A stretch of 64,000 nucleotides of DNA, taken from assembly GCA_030159075.1 (NCBI GenBank), contig BROG01000458.1, forward strand, positions 540,913 through 604,912. The letters run 5' to 3'. The notes under the pieces were generated by a model. That model saw only the letters and a program-made list of their open reading frames with translations, made no database searches and was not told the DNA's origin. Of this stretch, positions 1-10,974 are shown piece by piece (position 1 is the stretch's first letter; the number at the start of each line of letters is the position of its first letter). A program made the translations under genes and the position numbers. Source of the DNA: Atrina japonica. Its lineage: Eukaryota; Mollusca; Bivalvia; Pterioida; Pinnidae.

Positions 1-391
1 TGTATTCTTGAAATGATAATACCTAGTCAGAATACCGGTAACTAATGTCAGGAAATCACCATCTCCACTCTTACGAAGTGTTTGGAGTGTATTCTTGAAA
101 TGATCGAGGAAGTCAGAATAACTGATGTCAGAAACTCACTATTCCTACTCTTAGTAAGTGTTTGGAGTCTATTATTGGATTGTTAAATGAAGGCCAAATA
201 ATCACCATCCCCACTCATAGTGAGTGTTCCGTGTATTCTTGCATTTATCACTGTTAGAAGAGGGGGGCAGAATATCTGATGTCAGAAAATCGACATCCCC
301 TCTCCATGCTCTCTCAATAAGTGTTTAGAGTGTATTCTTGTATTGATAGAGGAAGTCATAATATTTAATGTCATCATCCCACATAATACAT
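1..391. repeat. diverged tandem repeat, units of about 80-100 bp (first block)
   Basis: The block carries repeated variants of a phrase containing AAGTGTTTGGAGT, TATTCTTG, GTCAGAATA and ATGTCAG followed by a C-rich stretch. Recognisable copies of the AAGTGTTTGGAG core lie near 78, 160, 219 and 320. Units are only partly similar, so this is an old array. It lies in an intron of the coronin-7 gene, upstream of the first exon seen here. Confidence 0.7.
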
Positions 392-403
392 TCCTGTATT
401 GAT

Positions 404-692
404 TTGTTTGTTTGTTTGTTTATTGTTGTTTAACGTCCCACTCAAGAATCTTTCACTCATATGTAGACGTCACCAAATGCTGGGGAAGGGCTTCAAATTT
501 TGGCCTATGCTTGGCACTTATGGCCATTGAGCAGTGAGGGTTCTTTAACGTGCCGACACCTATTGTGACACGGGACCTCGCTTTTTACTCTCTCATCTGA
601 AGGACAGGAAACCAACCTGCTGCCAGCTGGACTGGAACTCATGACCTCACGATAAAGAGGAAGGCACACTACCGACTGAGCCATGCCAGCTC
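404..692 (-). mobile_element. SINE family A, full length, minus orientation
   Basis: Read on the minus strand, the element starts with a tRNA-like head (box A like TGGCTCAGTCGG and a box B region). A conserved body follows (GTGTCGGCACGTTAAAGAACC, and later TTTGGTGACGTCTCC), ending in a TTTG/CAAA-type simple tail. It is flanked by 12-bp target-site duplications with one mismatch (TCCTGTATTGAT at 392-403, TCCTGTATGGAT at 693-704). The same family recurs at 5.6, 8.2, 27.8, 43.7, 52.7 and 62.3 kb. It interrupts the surrounding tandem repeat. Confidence 0.85.
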
Positions 693-704
693 TCCTGTAT
701 GGAT

Positions 705-1230
705 AAAAGTATCGGAATATCTGATGTCAAAAAATCACTATCCCTTTTCTTAGTAAGTGTTTGAATGGTATTCTTGTATTGACAGTCTGACCATCTTACT
801 TTAGGAACTGACCATTCTCACTCTGAGTAAGTGTTCAGAGTATAAACTTGTAATGAGAGAATTTTAAGGGTATTTTGTTGTATTGAAAGAAGTATTCAGA
901 GTGTACACTTGTGTATAGAGATAGTGTCAGAATGTCATGCATCAGGAAATGAACATCCTCACTATTAATCAGTGTTCAGTGTGTACAGCAAAATCTGCTA
1001 TAGCGGCCATCTCTATATAAGGATCACCTGTTTATAAGGGCCAGTTTTTTCAAGTACCTTGACTTCATACTACAACTAAATTGAATCTGTGTATAAAGGT
1101 CACCTCCACATAAAGGCCACTATTTTCTGGTCCCTTGGGTGGCCTCTATATTTTTGTTTTAATAGAGGATGCCAGATTGTCAGTTGATAGACATCTTCAT
1201 TCTTACTTAGTAAGTTCAGAGAGTATTTTC
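705..1230. repeat. diverged tandem repeat (second block)
   Basis: This continues the 80-100 bp array after the SINE, with AAGTGTTTGAATG near 753 and AAGTGTTCAGAG-type cores near 829, 890, 969 and 1210. At 970-1145 a CTATAGCGGCCA/CCTGTTTATAAGG-like stretch intervenes. It resembles dispersed sequences near 8.0, 9.5 and 12.5 kb. Confidence 0.6.
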
Positions 1231-1282
1231 GTTATAAAGGATGTCGGAATATCGTGTCAGAAATTCATTTTTGTGTTTACAG

Positions 1283-1368
1283 GAAGGTGCAGGACCACAT
1301 GGAAGTCGGGGAGCCAGAGCCGTGTTTGTGTTGGATGGCCAGTATCTAGTGGTTACCGGATTTGATAG
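1283..1368 (+). CDS. CORO7: coronin-7 exon (SRGARAVFVLDG blade)
   Basis: A TTTACAG acceptor is followed by GAAGGTGCAGG, and the exon ends ...TTTGATAG before GTACAT. It encodes EGAGPHGSRGARAVFVLDG then YLVVTGFD, a WD40 blade of the second coronin propeller. It ends in phase 2 and the split codon is completed to serine by the next exon. Confidence 0.9.
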
Positions 1369-4300
1369 GTACATATGGCTTATATATTATGATCAGTCTA
1401 ATATACAATTTTTATCCAAATAAATGCCACAGGGTCACTGTATTTGACCCATTAAGTGCCCAGGGCACTACAAAATTCAGGAAAAAGGGGTGGGCGCTTA
1501 ACGGGACCAATTAATAGTGAAATTGACATAAATACACAGTGGTAAAGTTGTTGTAGTTATTATCAAGGACACCTATAATTTTTTTAAATTATACTGGGTT
1601 CATTAGGCTGTTTTATAGCAAAAATAAAAAGTAGTTTTCAGTCCAGTTTTTTCAATACAAGATATTTGCTCAAAAAAAAAAGTCAACTGCTGCAACTTGA
1701 AGGTTACTCTGTATTCCGAAAATCAAGAATAGGCTCAAGGTAGTTATATATAAGAATCTCTCAAAGATTCTTAGATGGTATAGCTCATATACACAATCTA
1801 CCCCACCCCCACCCCAACCCCTAATTGAAACAATTTATGAAAAAAGAGGGAACAAATAAAATTTTGCAAGTTCCAGTGATTGATCAGCTTTAAGGTTTTT
1901 TTTTACAGGAATTGAATGTCATTAGAAAATTGTATTGAAGGAAATATTGATATTTAAACTGACCACTTCATTTATTTATCTATAGTCACAGTTCTAGGAT
2001 TCTGTCTTTATATGACACCGGAGATCTCAGTAAGCCATTAGCTACAGTCGATTTGAGTGTCGCTCCATCCATCTTGATACCTTTTTATGATGAGGATAGT
2101 AAAACCGTGTTTGTAACAGGAAGGGTGAGTTTTTGAATTTTTTATGAATTTTTAAAACTGCAAAAAGAAGGGGGTGTGCAATTTTTTTTACACTCAGCTT
2201 GTTCTTCAAAACCGCTGAAGGGATTTTGACATAAAGTTATAGGAAGTAAGTACCCAACTTCCCCTAACAAGTTTGTGTTTTTTGACTAGATCGACAAGGA
2301 AGTGGATCCAGGGTGGGGCAAAAGAGGCCTCAGGGAGTACCCCTCTCTGAAAATCTTCTCCAGAACTGCTGCATGGATTGAAAAACTAATTGCATTTGAG
2401 TGATTAACATGGAGGCATGATTCGAATTAATAATTTTGGAATAAATTGGGAAATTAAATTTTGACATGTTTTTGACTTCTTTCCCAGCATTGTCATTTTG
2501 TATATCAATCTAAGTAGTAAAAAAGGAGAAAAAAAAATTGAAAAAAAAAGACTGCTAATGCCTCTTTAACATGTTTAAAGCCAAGGTACTGTGTCACAGC
2601 AGACGGTTTATGTACAAGAATTCTCACTGCATTAGTTTATGTACAGAGCATGAGACCGAGTGGTTAGAGCATCGCGCTTTGAACCATGAAGTTTCTCATT
2701 TCTGGTCAGAGCAGGTTCGAGCCCCGCTGGAACCTAAACTGATTTTTCAGAGAATGTTTGCCAGTTTACTTGTGGAAGGCCAGTGGTCTCTTCCCAGGTA
2801 CGTTTTAACCTGTATCTCTCCTCCACCATTAAAAACATGCCGCCACTAGGTGCAGATTTGTGGAGCTCCTCCTCTAGGATATGTCTTCTCCATAAAAGCA
2901 AAGAAATTCTTGGTGGGATACAAAAAACCAATAAAACACACAAAATTTATATTAATATTATAAGGTAAAAGATGCAGTCTCAGTGGTTAAAGCAACACAC
3001 TTTCAACCATGAAGTCTCTCACTTCTGGTCAGTGCAAGTTCCAGACCCGCTGTAACCTAAGCTGATTTTGTATGAAGGTTTGCCAGTTGACTAGCAGAAG
3101 GCCAGTGGTTTCTTCCTGGGTACTTTAATGTAACCTAGTTCTCTTTGCCACCATTAAAAACTGGTTACCACCATGTAACTGAAAATCGTTGAATGTGGTG
3201 TAAAATACCTTAAAAAACAACAAGGAAAGCAAATGACAAGATTGGGAGCATATTAAAATGTTCTTTATTTATTGTGTCACAGGGAGATGGATTGGTCAGT
3301 GCGTTTGAGGTGATGGATGAAGAACCCTATATTTACCAACTAGCCGATAGCAAGTTTGGGGGTCAGCATCAAGCTTTTTCATTCTTACCAAAGAACCAGT
3401 GCAATGTCAAAGATATAGAGTTTGCCAAAGCTCTCAGACTTACCTTCAGTACAGTTGAACCAGTGTCTTTCAGAGTACCAAGAGTCAGGGTAAGGATTTT
3501 AGGTTCAAATAATGTATTCATTAAACATTGTACACACACACATATATAAATATGGGACCATCAGCTGACAATATGGGTCCGAAGTCACCAAATTAACTCA
3601 ACTACTCAACTTTTATTTTTATCATTTGAATTTATTGTTGTTTCTTAAATTTCTGGATGTGACTGCACAGGAAATGCATTATATTTCCTTTTCATTCATT
3701 TCCAATGAATTTGGTAAAAATTATGATATTTTGATACAAAATGTACTCAAATTTTTATTTTAATAGTTCTGAAGTTTTCTTCAAATGAGAAATGATTTTT
3801 ATAATTATTTACAATTGTACCAAATGAGTATTAAAAATTTCCAAAAAGCTATCAGAAAATGTAAAGACACCATATTTCTCAAATTTGTAGTGCTGAATAT
3901 ATAGGACTTTACTATTATACAACAATTCTGCATCAAAAATTCACTTTTTCGCATCATCAACAACTGCTTGTTCAGTAAAAGTGGTACCAGCAAAAATACG
4001 TGGTCATTGCTTATCATGATACTTATTTTATCCAGCATGATTCACCACATTATCACAAATACAATAATGAAGATTCAAAAAAAAAAACAAAAAAACAGAT
4101 GCTGGAATTTTTGATTGACAATTTTATGGAGACCAGGGCCTGGCACCATAAAACTTAAGAATTACTTAAGTTTAAAAATTTAACTCAAATCTGTCTAATC
4201 CTGAAATCTGATTGGCTGAGAATATTCTCAGACTTTAGTAAATTCTTAAATTTTATGGTGCCAGGCCAGGTCTCTCAGTATACCTTTTCCCATATGAAGC

Positions 4301-7300
4301 AGACTTCTTTCAGAAGCTTCAACATCAGAAGAACAAAAAGCTGGCATTGGTCTTTCATTTGACAGGGTTCACACAGGCCTTGAAAAGTGTTTGAATATAG
4401 AATTAGTCCTTGAAAAGTTCTTATAAACAAAAATACCCTTTCAAAAATGTTTGAATTTAATGCAAAATGCTGGATTTATTTCATCAGAGTGCTTGAATTC
4501 TACTTCTTGCATGTTTATTCATCACTAAAGAAAGACATTTAGATAAAGATAGGTTAGCTCAATCATGCAAATGCTTCACCTAGTATAATTATAATACAAT
4601 TTGAGTAAAGCATTTTTGTGATGCTGTACTGCTGAGTCTCCTTAGTATGTAGCATAACTCAAAGCAGTATTTTGAGGACCGCCATTAAACTGTGAAAGAA
4701 CTTTGCTGTCAGTGTGTCTTTTTTACTTTTTACTGTTTTGGCTTGCTAGGTCTTGATAGCCACCAATGGAATGTGCTTGATAAAACACTATGAAAAGTCC
4801 AGGAAAAAGTGCATGAAAAATCTTTTTCATTGGCTGTTTGAGCCATGGTAGACGCTTAGATATATAGATGAGTTTGTTTTATATACAAAGGCAAACTACT
4901 TATAGATAATTTGTTGTATCAAAGAGACGAGGAATATCGTTTAAATTCAAAATTTGACAGATTTGACCTTGACCTTGTTTGCAATTACTATATGTATGAT
5001 TTACATGTACTAACTGAAATGTTGTTACCTGTTGCCTTGTAATCCTTGGTCACTCTATGTTTGTTAACTCATTCACCCCTAGAGACACATTTGGACTAGT
5101 CTAAGTCATTGATTTACAGCAGAGTCCATTGTTTTCCAGGGATTGATGAGTTGATTAAATTAATATATCTTTGATTTGAATTGTTGTCATGGCAACATAA
5201 CAAATATTTAGTTAATTACTTTAACATTCATTATTTACAATATTTGATATCATGACTGCAGTACTGCGTGACTCACTAATTATTTTTTTTTATTTCTGTA
5301 GCCTCAGTATTTCCAAGATGACTTATTTCCAGACACCAAAGTTACATGGGAGCCGACAATGTCCGCAAAAGAATGGCTTGCTGGTGCCAACAGTCAGTCA
5401 AGAACTGTGAGCTTGAAGCCAAAAGATATGATGTCTTGTAAGTTAAACTTACTTCAACCCCATTAATACAAAATCATTATTCTTGGTGGAGAACTGATAT
5501 TTCTGCAAAACATGATTTTCAAAATGAAACTGAAAGGAAATGTGTCAGATCAGCATATCTCACATGACTTGTTTTGATTTGTTTGTTGTTTTACATACTG
5601 CCAAGAATCTTTCACTTATATGGAGATGTAACCAGCTTGAGGTGAAGTGCCACAAATTTTGACCTGTGCTATGGACTGACTCCAATTCAGTGGAGGTTCT
5701 TTTACGTGCCACACCTTCCGCGACATGAAGACCTCTGTTTTCAGTCTCATCTGAGAGACTTGACTTGTTTTGAAAGAGTTTAGCTATATCTTAGTGTTTC
5801 ATATATATTCTTTGTTTTCTTTAAATGTAACTGAAAATTGCTGTACAGGGGAGGAAACATGTAACTTGTATTAATTGTGACGGTGTTGATAACTCTGTGA
5901 ATTTAAGATAAAAGTGAAGAAGTCTTTATTAATCCAATTATATTTACAGGTTTACATAATATATTATGGCTTACCTCTGCAGAATCTAATGGGTTTTTTT
6001 TAAGTCACTTACAATCTCCAAATGAAAAAAAAAATGTGATAGTTTCAGGAGAGTGCACTACATGAAAATCACAACTCACGTAATTATACCCCTATAGGCC
6101 TACAGTAAAATTTCACTTTGAATTTCTATACAAAAAAATAATATGTTTATAGTCTCTAGTTTGTATAGTCTTTCGTGCACATTTGTTGATAAGATCCATG
6201 TTACATGTCTATTTCAGTAAGTGAAGCTCCAGTGGAAGCTCCTAAGCCCAAGAAATTTGAAAGTTATAATCCAGAGAGCTACAAAACTGATGAACAAAAG
6301 AAAGATGAGGTAACTCTTTGTGTTTACATCAATGTCAGAAACAAGTCTTAGAATAAAAAAGGCATTTCAACAGATTGTTGCATATCTCTTTACATTTATT
6401 CATCTACCATATTTTACAGCCTATAGGTCGATATTTTTTTTCTGCAAAGTTGTGACCTTGACCTATTCACCGCATCGACTTATCTTAGTGAAATATGTAA
6501 CTTGTATCTGCAATTCCTCATTTTAACAGCGTAATTCAACATTTTTCACTAGATAATCTAGGGGCCTACTCCAAACACCCATTTGTATTTACACTTAATA
6601 GAACTTTTAAATGTGACCTTGTGTGTGCCTGGATTTTTACCAAAAATCGGCCATTCGACCTATCCCCCACATCGACCTATAGGCCATAAAATACGGTACA
6701 CTAAATTTTGGCATTTTGTGTCCCAAGGTCAAAGATCATGTGACATACCTTACCATTTGTTTGGTCAGTCTGTCTGTCAAGTTCGTAGAACAAAGGTCAT
6801 GAACTATAGCCAACCAATCAGATTTTGCTGTAATATGATTTGTTTTCAAATGATGTGATACTCAAAGAGGTATTTACTTTTTACAGCTAATGAGTGCAAT
6901 GACAAAGAAACTTGGTCACCATGAAGATCCATTACCTCAAGATCTTGCAGAAGGTGTAGATGAGGAGGAATGGGTATGTACAGATTCAGGCCGAAAGTCA
7001 CCATATTTACCCAGTACTCAAGCACAACCAACTTTCTATCATCTAAACTCATCAACCCCTGCACTCACATTTAGACTCACCCAAACCAATAAATATTATA
7101 GTCTACTATCATAATTCAGGAGTGAACAAGTTCATATTGCATGTAAAATTATAATAAAATTTTGATTCTAAATCATACACCTTTGAATTCTGACAGTGGA
7201 CTTAATCATTCTTTAAAATGGGCAGGTCCAAATGTGACTTCAGGGGTTGATGGGTTAAAATAGTTATATGAAAGACAATTTTGTATACATGTATGTATTG

Positions 7301-8453
7301 CATACAGTTTTAAAAAAGTGATGGAAATGGATTCTCTTTTAAGGAATAATTCAAAATATAAAAAATAATATTTGAATACCATACTCAAGGTTTTCTTACA
7401 TACACATATTTCTGGGGAAATCATTTATTGATCTGATGTTTTTGTTGTAATTGACAAAAAAAATTATAATGTGTTTCCAATTCAGTCACATCCCAGAGTT
7501 TTACAACTTCCAGAAACAACACTACAGTCAAATAATGTAACAAGAGTTGAACTTGAGTATCGGGTAAATTACATGTAGGTGACTTTGGGCCCTGGCACCT
7601 TAAATAGATAAATTATGCCATATAAGGAACTCTCAAAGTGCCTAAGACAGCGTGGATATTTTTCACCCGTTCGGAGTCTTCATGGGCCCTGAGTAGTCAA
7701 CATTGTTTAGAAACATACTTAAAAATTCTCTGAAAGGATAAAACTATTTTTTTGAAAACTTCTACTGGCAGATCGACAACCAATTCTTGCCAAGTACCAA
7801 TTCTTGTTGGGGCTGTGGTTTGAGGACAAATTGACAAATGTACAGTCATTTGATGTAAAAAAAAAAACAAACAAAAAAAAGACGCTTATGCAAAGTGCTT
7901 GTGCAAATTATTAGTAAGACTCTAATCACAACCAAAATTTTACAATCAAACCCTAGCCCTACTGTTCTCTGGCCAGTGGTACAGTGAAACCTGACCATCC
8001 AATCTGCCACTGAAATATGGTCTCTGAAACAGGTGGTCTTTCTAAATAGGTTTTATTGAAAAAATTATTTAACCAAGTGGTTTTCAGAATGTGGTTTATC
8101 GAGACAGGTAGTCTTTCATGAGAGTGGTCTCTCTGGACAGGTGGTCTTTAATGAGAGTGGTCTTTCAAGACAGGTTCCAATGTATTGTAAAGTAAGGAAT
8201 GGAATGACTTTGCTTCAGTAAATCCGAGGTCCCATATCACAGTAGTGTCGGCACATTAAAGAACCCTCACTGCTCAATAGCCTTAAGTGCCGTGCATAGG
8301 CCAAAATTTGAAGCCCTTCGCCAGCATTTGGTGACGTCTCCATATGAGTGAAAGATTCTTGAGTGGGATGTTAAATAACAAACAAACTTCAGAAATCAAC
8401 AATACAAAACACTCAATGGATTATATCTTTTTCTTTTACAGGATGACTATTGA
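1283..8453 (+). CDS. CORO7: coronin-7 (pod-1) gene, last seven coding exons
   Basis: Coronin-7 is the two-propeller WD40 coronin that acts in Golgi-to-plasma-membrane trafficking and actin control. Joining 1283-1368, 1986-2124, 3283-3489, 5302-5437, 6218-6309, 6887-6973 and 8442-8453 gives 253 codons including TGA, all with GT..AG borders and compatible phases. The product contains coronin signatures: GSRGARAVFVLDG, a VTGFD turn, an LYDTGDLSKPL blade and IPFYDEDSKTVFVTG. Then come a linker (PQYFQDDLFPDT, WEPTMSAKEWLAG), a lysine/proline-rich stretch and the acidic tail EGVDEEEWDDY. The conserved tryptophan in an acidic end fits the Arp2/3-type acidic motif known for this family. The family is about 900-1000 residues long, so only the C-terminal quarter is inside the window; earlier exons lie to the left. 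No start codon is present. The family call is firm; the final exon boundary is the least certain point. Confidence 0.93.
1986..2124 (+). CDS. CORO7: coronin-7 exon (IPFYDEDSKTVFVTG)
   Basis: A TATAG acceptor and GTGAGT donor bound this exon. It encodes RILSLYDTGDLSKPLATVDL and then ILIPFYDEDSKTVFVTGR, the most diagnostic coronin stretch in the window. It ends in phase 0. Confidence 0.93.
2160..2440. repeat. interspersed repeat, copy 1 of 3
   Basis: Shared phrases (AACCGCTG, GGAAGTAAGTA, AGTGGATCCAGG, AGTACCCCTCT, AACTAATTGCAT) recur in the same order at about 51.0-51.3 and 51.4-51.8 kb in an HSPA12 intron. The element type is not recognised. The copy is intronic in coronin-7. Confidence 0.6.
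2478..2573. mobile_element. fragment of TTAA foldback element (family M1)
   Basis: This is the right half only: TTGTATATCAATCTAAGTAG, an A-rich spacer, then a degenerate CTAATGCCTCT terminus followed by TTAA. It matches the right ends at 31.3, 46.07 and 61.93 kb. Confidence 0.65.
2645..2865 (+). mobile_element. SINE family B copy
   Basis: The tRNA-like head reads CGAGTGGTTAGAGCATCGCG, and box B reads GGTTCGAGCCCCGCTGG. The body has GTTTGCCAGTTTACTTG, GTGGTCTCTTCC and CACCATTAAAAAC. Related copies lie at 2.97, 10.6, 20.8, 26.7, 30.4, 43.0, 44.3, 57.1 and 63.8 kb. Confidence 0.8.
2972..3232 (+). mobile_element. SINE family B copy, second in tandem
   Basis: This is a more diverged copy in the same orientation as the preceding one. 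Its head is CTCAGTGGTTAAAGC, the middle has GCCAGTTGACTAGCAG, and the tail is GTGGTGTAAAATACC with an A-rich run. The two SINEs are separated by about 100 bp in one coronin-7 intron. Confidence 0.75.
3283..3489 (+). CDS. CORO7: coronin-7 exon (GDGLVSAFEV..QHQAFSFLPK)
   Basis: A GTGTCACAG acceptor and GTAAGG donor bound 69 codons in phase 0. They encode GDGLVSAFEVMDEEPYIYQL, then QHQAFSFLPKNQCNVKDIEF and AKALRLTFSTVEPVSFRVPR. This is the last propeller blade and the coronin C-terminal extension. Confidence 0.92.
3575..3835. mobile_element. partial foldback element (family M2)
   Basis: The left terminus is GGGTCCGAAGTCACCAAATT. The interior shares TCTGAAGTTTTCTTCAAATG with the complete copy at 45459-45862. 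No matching right terminus was found nearby. Confidence 0.6.
4136..4267. mobile_element. small foldback element (family M4), 132 bp
   Basis: Near-perfect inverted termini: GGGCCTGGCACCATAAAACT at the left and its complement, TTTTATGGTGCCAGGCC, at the right. The centre has GATTGGCTGAGAATATTCTC. A second copy lies at about 10800-10940. It is intronic in coronin-7. Confidence 0.8.
5064..5158. mobile_element. TTAA-flanked foldback fragment (family M3)
   Basis: It starts TTAACTCATTCACCCCT and ends GGGATTGATGAGTTGATTAA, so the ends are inverted and both carry TTAA. Relatives lie near 7.04-7.26, 8.7-8.93, 10.4, 17.1 and 27.2-27.4 kb. Confidence 0.7.
5302..5437 (+). CDS. CORO7: coronin-7 exon (PQYFQDDLFPDT..SAKEWLAG)
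   Basis: A TTTCTGTAG acceptor and GTAAGT donor bound this exon. It encodes PQYFQDDLFPDTKVTWEP, then SAKEWLAGANSQSRTVSLKP, the conserved post-propeller linker of coronin-7. It ends in phase 1 (T|TA leucine codon split). Confidence 0.9.
5578..5761 (-). mobile_element. SINE family A, truncated, minus orientation
   Basis: Only the body and tail are present and the tRNA head is missing. It is bounded by a perfect 12-bp duplication, GACTTGTTTTGA, at 5566-5577 and 5762-5773, so it appears to have inserted already truncated. Confidence 0.85.
6218..6309 (+). CDS. CORO7: coronin-7 exon (Lys/Pro-rich linker)
   Basis: An ATTTCAG acceptor and GTAACT donor bound this exon. It encodes SEAPVEAPKPKKFESYNPES then YKTDEQKKDE, a charged low-complexity linker before the acidic tail. 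Phases fit both neighbours. Confidence 0.85.
6887..6973 (+). CDS. CORO7: coronin-7 exon (acidic tail EGVDEEEW)
   Basis: A TTTACAG acceptor and GTATGT donor bound 29 codons: LMSAMTKKLGHHEDPLPQ then DLAEGVDEEEW. It carries most of the acidic C-terminal motif with its tryptophan. Confidence 0.87.
6989..7592. mobile_element. foldback element M2 with nested M3
   Basis: The left terminus (GGCCGAAAGTCACC..TACTCAAGC) and right terminus (AGTTGAACTTGAGTA..GTGACTTTGGGCCC) are inverted copies. Between them, 7044-7258 is an M3 foldback (ACTCATCAACCCCT..AGGGGTTGATGGGTTAA). The element starts 16 bp after a coding exon and fills much of the coronin-7 intron. Confidence 0.75.
7980..8195. repeat. dispersed repeat with GGTGGTCTTT units
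   Basis: It opens ACAGTGAAACCTGACC and holds several copies of CAGGTGGTCTTT / GAGAGTGGTCT. Similar sequence occurs near 1.0, 9.5 and 12.5 kb. The family is not identified. Confidence 0.5.
8225..8386 (+). mobile_element. SINE family A, truncated
   Basis: Body and tail are present (GTCGGCACATTAAAGAACCC to TTAAATAACAAACAAA). Imperfect target duplications flank it (CTTCAGTAAATC at 8213-8224; CTTCAGAAATC at 8387-8397). It lies just upstream of the last coronin-7 coding exon. Confidence 0.8.
8442..8453 (+). CDS. CORO7: coronin-7 terminal coding exon (DDY stop)
   Basis: After a TTCTTTTACAG acceptor, the codons GAT GAC TAT TGA complete the acidic tail as ..EEEWDDY. The exon continues into the 3' UTR. 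The call rests on phase and on the expected acidic end, so it is less certain than the longer exons. Confidence 0.75.
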   Translation, partial: DDY

Positions 8454-9133
8454 TATCCTTTTTTTGGAGAAATAGAAAATACAATTTTGTGCCAAAGAAA
8501 ATGGATGGATGATGATTTTCAGTTTGAGATGCCGCAGATCAATGACTACACATGCAAGACATGTATACAGAACTGACTACAATTTAAATGTACAACGTGT
8601 TCTATTCATTATCAATGTCTTCAGTTGAATGTAAATTGTTATCATCATTTTGTGTAAAAGCTGTTTCATGAAATGTTACCTTCATATCTACAGTATTTTA
8701 ATCATTCATCCATGTATACACATTTGGACTGATCTAAATGGTTGATTTACAGAAGAGTCCATTGTTTTTCAGGGGTTGATGAGTAATGAGCCTGTGTGTG
8801 TAACATTAGGCCATACTTTTATTAACAATGTGATGTAACACATGTATCTATCCCTGAGAGATTAATGGACTCTACCAAAATCATTGACATAGGCTTGCCC
8901 AAATTTGTCTTCAGGGGTGAATGGGTTAAATTCCTCAACAATATCTTGTGTACGAAATGACTTTTACATCAAATATAATATAGAAATAGCAGTTACCTCC
9001 CCTTTTTATAATTCTTGTACATTTCAGCCACTACATAAGTCTACACTGCACCAAATATATTTAAGGGAACAAAATACTTATATCATACATCATAATTATG
9101 GGTGGACAAATCAAAATCATCAAGAAAAATAAA
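8454..9133 (+). other. probable coronin-7 3' UTR with polyadenylation signal
   Basis: No coding continuation was found after the TGA. An AATAAA lies at 9128-9133. The UTR includes an M3 foldback at about 8697-8929 (GGGGTTGATGAG.. and ..AGGGGTGAATGGGTTAA). Transcript data would fix the true end. Confidence 0.5.
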
Positions 9134-9202
9134 AAAATTACAGAAAACTAGATTATCATCGTCTGCTGGATTCCCATAGACATTTTGTTTTAACTGTCCT
9201 GG

Positions 9203-9958
9203 GCCCGATGTCACCAAATTCACTCAATGCTCAAACTCAGTTAACATTTTTAGGATAGAAACCAGGGCTCACTCTGGATGCAGAAAACAGTGACTCACAA
9301 AATTAGCCAACCAAGATTTTTGTTAGCTAATTACAATTTTTATTAGCCAACCACAATGAATATTGATATGAAATATGGTTGACAATTTTATGCAAGATAG
9401 TGGCAAGAGAAAACTATATTCTTGTATATATGTACATTTATCATATCATCCATGTGCACATGTAGCACAATACAGTTAAACTTGTCTATAACTACCTCCT
9501 TAAGGACACAAGAAAATCGATCTTTATAGAGAGGTGGTCTTTATACAGAGGATGATTTGTACACAAATGGTACGATTGGGGATAGCAAAAAGAACGGTCT
9601 TTGTGACTAGGTGGTCTTTATACACATGTGGTCGCAAAAGCAGGTTTTTCTGTATTTGCAAGTCTGGAGGTTGACTTGATTGAGAGAATTTTCAAGAAAA
9701 TTCTACTGTAACCTATCAGGACTGCCCTTAATCATGCTGTGTGTATTGTCCAAGATGGCTGTCTGTGATCACGCAAAATATGCATCAAAAGGGAACAAAA
9801 AATATTGGCCAGAAAATTAGCCAATTTCAATACTTTTAACAAATCGTGAGATTAGTCAGTGGCTCAGAATGTAAGCTTCAACTGAATATTCTCATATATT
9901 TATTGCTAACTAATGTAAATAGTACTGAAAATTTATGCTCATTTGGAAAAAAAATCAA

Positions 9959-10023
<65 letters not shown>

Positions 10024-10252
10024 TCAAATATTTGAGTTGTTTTTATTTTTTTAATGAGAATATCAAATATTTGTGGTGTTTTTATTTTTTTTTATGAGAA
10101 AATCATAATATATGATCCATTGATTTTTATGTGAATGAATAAAATAATGAAGTTTGCTATTTTGTCACATCCAAAACTTTTACAATCATGGATATAGTCA
10201 AAATAATGAAATAAACATTGAGCTTTAGTATTGAGTAAATTTGTTGACATCC
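9203..10252. mobile_element. possible expanded M2 element with TA microsatellite
   Basis: A left M2 end (GGGCCCGATGTCACCAAATT) lies at 9203. A matching inverted right end (TGAGCTTTAGTATTGAGTAA) runs to about 10252. The interior holds a CTATAACTACC/GGTGGTCTTT repeat (9.48-9.66 kb), GCCAACCA-type repeats and a (TA) run at 9963-10019. Whether this is one element or two solo ends is not clear. Confidence 0.45.
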
Positions 10253-10606
10253 GATCCATTTGTTAAATAGATGCAATGACCAAAGTGATGAAACGACTAA
10301 ATTATGTGATGTATACCGGTATATTGTTTGTATGTTTGTATGTATTTATGCAAAATGTATTATCATACCAAGTGTTATTCTGTCAGTAACCCTGTCAATC
10401 CTACAGACCATAATAGACTGGTCTAAAACAATGGAGCATACCATATAGATACTTAGGGGTGAACAGGTTAAACAACAGCAACATAAACTGACAATTACAG
10501 GTCTACCAAGAGAAAGTGGCACACCCGGGTTTTGTCAAAAAAATAAAACAGTACAGCCTATTTTCCAAAATAAGGAATACACATGTAAAATTCAAGTAAA
10601 CTGGCA

Positions 10607-10692
10607 AACTTTCTCGCAAAAAATTGGCTTAGGTTCCAGCACTGACCAGAAGGGAGCATAATGCTCTAACCACTCGGCGACAGAAGTCCCTT
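10607..10692 (-). mobile_element. SINE family B fragment
   Basis: Minus-strand head piece: the complement of GCCAGTTT..GGTTCCAGC..GAGTGGTTAGAGCAT. The body beyond the tRNA head is missing. Confidence 0.65.
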
Positions 10693-10799
10693 GAAATTTC
10701 ATAGTATTTATGATAATGTTTAGTGTATACACAGAATTGGCACAGTAAACAATTTTACATAGACTTTGATATTAAAGATTTCCCCTGCTAAAAATACCT

Positions 10800-10940
10800 G
10801 GGCCTAGCACCATAAAACTTAATAATTACTTTTTAGTTTTACTCAACTTTGGAAAATCATGAAGTCTGATTGGCCGAGCAGGTCAAGTTGAGAATATTCT
10901 CAGACTTGAGTAAATTCTCAAGTTTAATGATGCCACACCC
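10800..10940. mobile_element. small foldback element (family M4), second copy
   Basis: It starts GGGCCTAGCACCATAAAACT and ends with the inverted, more decayed AAGTTTAATGATGCCACACC. It shares the GATTGGCCGAG/GAATATTCTC centre with the copy at 4136-4267. Confidence 0.7.
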
Positions 10941-10974
10941 TGATCTCAAAATTTGAGAAAATATGAACTTAGTG

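Noticed and set aside
7486..7563. An extra constitutive coronin-7 exon
   Set aside because: The splice sites and phase fit, but half the stretch is the right terminus of an M2 foldback element, and it would break the expected EEEWDDY end. Kept only as a possible exonisation.
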